Source of the DNA: Pogostemon cablin
Lineage: Eukaryota; Streptophyta; Magnoliopsida; Lamiales; Lamiaceae
Direction: 5' to 3'
Length of the DNA: 64,000 nt
NCBI GenBank assembly: GCA_023678885.1
Contig: CM042966.1
Location: 22,086,028-22,150,027 of the forward strand
The notes under the pieces are model-generated. The model was given only the letters and a program-made list of their open reading frames with translations. It was not told the origin of the DNA and made no database searches. A program made the translations under genes and the position numbers. Shown piece by piece: positions 59,454-64,000 of the stretch. Position 1 is the first letter of the stretch; every line of letters starts with the position of its first letter.

Positions 59454-61784
59454 ATGTTTAGAAGAAGTTCTTCTTCATCCGGTGCCTCACCTTCTTCTTC
59501 TAGAGGAAAATCCATACCCAACACCTTAAATTGTCCTCCACCACCTCCACGCCAACTTCCACCAACTCTAGAAGATATTGAACTTGAAAATATTCATTCG
59601 GATGAAGAAATCTCCCCTCATTTGTTCAACTTGAATGTTAGGGAGATACTTGGAGATGATTTTCCCTCCGACGATGACAACGATAATATTCAAGGTCAAT
59701 CACAACAAAGGGCGAGTGGAAGTCAACCAACCTCGGGTGGTACGGGTACCGGAGATGGAGCCGGAGGCTCTAGCGGAGGCGGAGGATCGACTCGAAGTTC
59801 TCCACAAGTGTTACGTTCCGATATATTTTCCATTCATTTCAAGAAGGAGACGATTGAGAATTCGAATGAATTCAAAGTTATTTGCAACTATTGTGGCACG
59901 GAGTATAAATTCAAGCATGACGGAGGATATGGAACGATCATCAAGCACATCAACTCGAAGCATCCGGACAAGATTGGCATCTCAACCGGTCAAACACAAA
60001 TAGGACGAGGGTTCACTGCCTCTTCCGGAGGAGAAGGTTCATCGGCGTCGGGTAACACTATTTTTAAATTTGATGAATCTAATTATTTGAGATTATACCT
60101 TAAACTTATGTGCACCAAACATTTGTCATTTAACTTTGCCGATAATGTTTTTTTTCAAGATTGGGTAAATCTCACTTTAAATTCTCAAGCCCTACATTTG
60201 CATCGTAATAAATGTAAACTTGGTGTTGCTAAAGTTGTTAAAGAGTATGGTTTGATTTTAAAACAAATTTTGCAACAATTACCTCATAAAGTGTCTATAT
60301 GTTCGGATATTTGGAGCAATTTTTGGCAAAAACCGGATTATATGGGTATTACTTGTCATTGGATTGATAGTTCATGGAATTTGCAAAAAAGATTAATTGC
60401 TTATAGATCATTTGATGTTCCTCATACCGCCGTTAATATTGCTCACAAAATTAGTACTATTTTGCTAGAATATGGTTTAGTTACAAAGATTTTTACAATC
60501 TCATTTGATAATGCTAGTGCTAATACGGCTAGTTTAGAAAGTCTTATTGATATTTGCAAACCCTCAATTGGTGGTAGATTTTTTCATGTTAGATGTATTT
60601 GTCATATATTGAATTTATGTGTTCAAGATGATATAAGTGCTTTGAAAACACACATTCAACCTATTAAAAGTGCTATATGATATATAATGAGAAACTCTTC
60701 CGTTACTAAAAGGTGGAAAAGATATTGTCAATCTGTGAACATTCACCCAGAAAAATTTCCTTTAGATGTTTCAACTCGTTGGAATTCGACGTATAAAATG
60801 TTGCATGACTCTTTTGATTATAAAGATCATATTTGTGCTTTTTACTCACAAGATGCGGGTGGTCAAATCTTATTTGCTAATCAATGGGACACATGTTATA
60901 TTCTATGTGATGTTTTGCAAATTTTTAATGATGCTACGGAAGAACTATCCGGTGTTTATTATCCTACTTCAAATTTAGTTGTTGATAATTGTGTTAAAAT
61001 TGCTATGGTTTTTAATGCTAATGAAGCACACCCGTTGTTGTCAAATGCTATTCTTTCCATGAAATCTAAGTGGTTAAAATATTTTTTTTTTTAAATCCCG
61101 AACTTGTGTTTAGTTGCTAAATTGTTGGACCCACGTATTAGAACAGATGGTTTAGAAGAATTGTTAACGCTTTACTATGATTCATTGTATGCTAATTGTG
61201 ATTCTCCTACTAGACAACAAGCTCATAATCCTAAAGACATAGTTGCAAGTACTTATAATCTACTAAAAGATCTTTTTAAGGAGTATAAAGTACAAAATGA
61301 TACGAACGATGATCAATCTAGTGGTGATGATAGTAGTGATAGTGTTGATAATTCTAGGAAATATGATGCTCTTCAAAAATTTTAGAGTTTTTATGATGCT
61401 AGATCTCAAAAACGTGCACAGGTTATATCTAATCCTTTTCAAGAACTTGATTCTTATTTTACTAACACTTTTGAGTTTGAAACAAGCGGAACTAGTTTTG
61501 ATATTTTGAAGTGGTGGTCAAGGAGAACAAAGTCATTCCCTATTTTATCATTGATTGTAAAAGAGGTTTTTGCATCTCCCACCTCTACGGTTGCCATCGA
61601 ACAAACATTTAGTCTTGGTAATCTCACTTTGGATCCAACACGATCCAATTTAAGTGTGACAAATTTACAAAATTTGTGTTTGCTTGATGATTGGTCAAAG
61701 GCAAAAAGACGGATTCAAAATCAAAATGAAGAAGACCGATCGGATAATGAAATTACGGAATATGGAAGCGAGTTAGATTGGTAG
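59454..61784 (+). pseudogene. hAT transposase, one frame with three stops
   Basis: The whole region is one frame of 777 codons from ATG 59454 to TAG 61782-61784, interrupted only by TGA at 60678 (codon 409), TAA at 61092 (codon 547) and TAG at 61383 (codon 644). The N-terminus is Ser/Gly-rich and acidic. A BED-type zinc finger has C144, C147, H165 and H170. The RNase H-like catalytic core shows ICSDIWS (D285) and SFDNASAN (D352), followed by CHILNLCVQDD. The C-terminal hAT dimerisation domain is at about 61540-61720 (FASPTSTVAIEQTFS, then LSVTNLQNLCLLDDW). Such enzymes cut and paste the element. The three stops look like recent point changes; the first fits C-to-T at a CGA codon. It is inactive as written; it could also have been counted as an ORF of 408 residues. 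Confidence 0.92.
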
Positions 61785-62384
61785 AGTAAACAAAAAAGGC
61801 CATCACCATTCACCTCCACCGAGCCAAAGAGGTAAGTTGAGGTAAGTTAAGAGAACTACGTGGGCTTTGATTCCTTTCGAGGATACGTAGACAACTTAAA
61901 TTTAAGTTGAACTTGAATTTTCAAGTTTAACCCTAAATTTAAGCTCAAGTCCTTCCCCCACCCCCTCTATTATGTTGTTGTATTTTATCTTATAAAGTTT
62001 GTATTTTTAAAATTTTTGAAGTGTAACAATAGAGTAGTTGACATGGAAGTAAACCTGTAGTGTTCTCTACACTTCTACATTTGTAAATTGTAATGGTTTA
62101 GACTTTAATAATTAAATTATTATGTGATCACATTAATTAATATTGTATGATTATTGTGAATTTAATATCAACTTTGAAATTTTTACTTGCATTATTGAAT
62201 ATTGCATAATGCATACATCAATATCATATTTTCAATTTTAATGATATTATTATTATATTAATTCAAATTCAATATTTTAATTTTCAATTACACATGTTTC
62301 ACTTATTTAATAAATAAATTACACATAATAACTGATAACACATGTATGATGTATAAATATAACATAAAGAAATAAGAAAAAAAA
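61785..62384. other. hAT 3' untranslated region
   Basis: AT-rich, non-coding sequence between the transposase stop and the subterminal GGTTC repeats. Confidence 0.6.
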
Positions 62385-62505
62385 CTGGAAAATCGGCGGT
62401 TCCGAACCGGAACTGAAACCGCCGATTCACGAACCGTACTCCTTATTTCCCGGTTCGGTTCCGGTTCCCCCTCCGTTGGAACCGGGGTGCATGTCTAGCT
62501 TACAG

Positions 62506-62566
62506 GATCATCGTTCAAGTGCTTTGCAGTTACAACACTTTACCTCTATATGCCTTGGTTACGCAG
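62506..62566 (+). pseudogene. MLO copy 2 exon 13
   Basis: 61 bp matching exon 13 of the intact gene, same length and frame (IIVQVLCSYNTLPLYALVTQ), with a donor GTAATG. The acceptor GCTTACAG in front of it is the right-hand target copy of the hAT element. The frame is intact but the exons before it are lost or scattered, so it is non-functional unless joined to something upstream. Confidence 0.9.
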
Positions 62567-62774
62567 GTAATGAAACTATGCTCCACTACACTCCGTGTCA
62601 TTGTCACTTTTTAATTATTAATTAATGGTTAAATAATCATACTGACAATTATTAATTAATGGTTAAATAATCATACACGCACCCCAATACTGGTAATTTT
62701 CTATTGATAAAATGATAGTCCATAAATTTTTAATAATGAAAAATTCATTTACGTTGTTTATCCTTGCTAATAAT

Positions 62775-63189
62775 TGTTAGGATTTGTTAACAATAAAAGA
62801 AGAGAATTTTTCTTTTGTTTTTTATCCCACATCGAAAAGAAGAACAAAGGGGGAGGAATTCTTGGTGATATATAAGGAGGCCCTGAACTTTAAGTCAAAT
62901 GCACCAATTAAATACACTTTAATCTTTGTGTTTGATTCTAATTAAATTCATTTCTTAGATTCTCGGTTGTGAGAATGAGGAGAAATGTGTGGATTAGTCA
63001 AAGATTTGTAAGAGTGTAGGGATTGAAGGTCGGGAGAGAGAAATTCTGTGTGATTGTAAAAAAATTTCATATAGTGGTATTTTCTCGGTCCGTGGTTTTT
63101 CTCCGATTTTGGAGTTTTCCACGTAAATTCTTGTGTTGTGCTTTTTATGTTCTTCTTTATGTGTCCCTTAGGATCTGCCTATCACAACA
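62775..63189 (+). mobile_element. Solo LTR (Copia-type) in MLO copy 2 intron 13
   Basis: A 415-bp segment starts TGTTAGGATTTG and ends TATCACAACA. It is flanked by the 5-bp duplication ATAAT at 62770-62774 and 63190-63194. The GGTCCGTGGTTTTTCTCC phrase with TTTTCCACGTAAAT recalls the R region of Tnt1/Tto1-like Copia LTRs. Only one LTR is present, so this is probably the product of recombination between two LTRs. Confidence 0.85.
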
Positions 63190-63405
63190 ATAATTTCACT
63201 AACAATTTATATAATAATTCTGATAGTAAATTACAACGAATTTTATTATGTTGCTAAAAACATAATGAATTCGTTGACAAAGGATCGAAGACATAATGAA
63301 TTCTTTATTTTTATTTTATTTTATTTTATTTGTGAGTGTAAACTTAAGAAATTAAAAATAATTTGAGTAAAAAATAAATAAATTAAAGAAATTGTGGTGA
63401 TGCAG

Positions 63406-63570
63406 ATGGGGAGTAAATTCAAACAAACAATTTTTGAGGAGAGCATGCGAGAGCTGACTCAAATATCACAAGATGGAACATCAAACCATCTTGCCACTCA
63501 ACATACTAACCCCATTTGCCTTACCCAATCACCCTCTCATATTCAACTTTCTTGCATCTCATCGACTTAA
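63406..63570 (+). pseudogene. MLO copy 2 exon 14 (last exon)
   Basis: This follows acceptor GATGCAG. It reads MGSKFKQTIFEESMRELTQ, then a tail nearly identical to the intact gene (DGTSNHLATQHTNPICLTQ), ending CISST and TAA. It is 54 codons plus stop, five residues shorter than copy 1. The short tail without a calmodulin-binding tryptophan is therefore shared by both copies and predates the duplication. Confidence 0.88.
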
Positions 63571-63695
63571 ATAACATACATGATTCAACCACTTTGCCTA
63601 ATCTAGATTAATTTATTGAAAATGATTGATCAATAAACCCATTCTTCATTTATCAACACTTCATTGGGATTCCAAGTGGTTTATTGTGTTAAGCA
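63571..63695 (+). other. 3' flank of MLO copy 2
   Basis: Matches 33728-33850 downstream of the intact gene up to GTGTTAAGCA, where a CACTA element begins. Confidence 0.8.
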
Positions 63696-64000
63696 CACTA
63701 CAACAAAAACGGGCTAATAGAACCTATTTATTATGACACTTTCAATAAATATGTCCTATTATACATTTAATGAGACATTTATATATAAAACGTCTTATTA
63801 AAAGTTTATTAATTAATGAGCTATATATACTCTATTTTCCTTTTTTATTTTTCTTTATCTATTTTTAAACAATATATCTCACATAATAATCTCAATTCTC
63901 ACCATCGTGGATAGAAAAGAACATTAGGAAACTAGGGTTCTTCGAGGAATCAGTACTATAGATTCATGGGGAAAATCCTTCACCTCCATTTTGATTGAGA
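63696..64000 (+). mobile_element. CACTA (EnSpm-type) transposon, left end
   Basis: Sequence departs from the MLO 3' flank at CACTACAACAAAAACGG, the hallmark terminal inverted repeat of CACTA elements. The element runs beyond the window, so the right end, target copy and transposase cannot be checked. Confidence 0.75.

Larger units (their letters stand above)
58628..62497 (+). mobile_element. hAT transposon, 3.87 kb, with 8-bp target duplication
   Basis: The element starts TAGACATGCAC and ends GTGCATGTCTA, a perfect 11-bp inverted pair. The target copies are GCTTACAG at 58620-58627 and 62498-62505. An 8-bp duplication plus a hAT-type transposase establishes the superfamily. Subterminal regions are dense in GGTTC/GAACC and CCGGTT words on both sides (58642-58830 and 62385-62485), likely transposase-binding repeats. 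The transposase frame is broken by three stop codons. The insertion lies exactly at the intron 12/exon 13 junction of MLO copy 2. Confidence 0.95.

Noticed and set aside
59635..60003. 122-residue plus-strand frame inside the hAT transposase
   Set aside because: Out-of-frame shadow of the transposase, whose zinc finger is in the other frame.

Overview
The window is nuclear DNA from a flowering plant, most likely a eudicot. It has split genes with GT-AG introns, Copia, LINE, hAT, Helitron, CACTA, Stowaway and other MITE-type elements, very AT-rich intergenic DNA and long (AT)n arrays. I cannot name the species from sequence alone. I see no bacterial-type operons, CRISPR array, tRNA or rRNA gene, and no virus.

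Only one host gene looks intact: an MLO-family seven-membrane-helix protein (26161-33727, + strand). I could join 14 exons into one 463-codon frame. To its right lies a broken second copy. A piece of exon 8 (38131-38217, frameshifted) and the first bases of exon 9 sit next to a reverse-strand Copia copy. Scraps of intron 12 flank another Copia (54166-54208 and 58481-58627). Exons 13 and 14 (62506-62566 and 63406-63570) survive in frame near the right edge. About 24 kb of transposons now separate the pieces. Two smaller host relics lie on the left: the C-terminal end of an S-adenosylmethionine decarboxylase (13116-13452, - strand), and a transcription-factor-like last exon split by a young Copia insertion (13644-18499).

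Layout. 1-10048: Copia element A (left end outside the window), itself carrying a 2.2-kb insertion and sitting inside a LINE fragment that continues to about 11.2 kb. 11.2-13.1 kb: AT-rich DNA with MITEs and a Helitron-like end. 13.1-18.7 kb: host relics plus Copia element B. 18.7-25.6 kb: AT-rich DNA and Helitron 1 (21398-24573). 25.6-34 kb: the MLO gene and its upstream region. 34.4-38.1 kb: reverse copy of Copia B. 38.4-47 kb: MITEs, long-TIR elements and Helitron 2 (43216-46210). 47.6-53.4 kb: decayed full-length-type LINE (- strand). 54.2-58.5 kb: Copia element C. 58.6-62.5 kb: hAT transposon with exact 8-bp target duplications. 62.5-63.7 kb: 3' end of MLO copy 2, with a solo LTR in its last intron. 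63.7 kb to the end: left end of a CACTA element.

I do not see a new molecular system such as a defence or biosynthetic cluster. The window is most informative as a record of nested insertions in and around a duplicated MLO locus. Several junctions can be read to the base, including a hAT insertion that duplicated a splice acceptor. Copia family B has nearly identical LTRs around a decayed coding region, which suggests mobilisation in trans.
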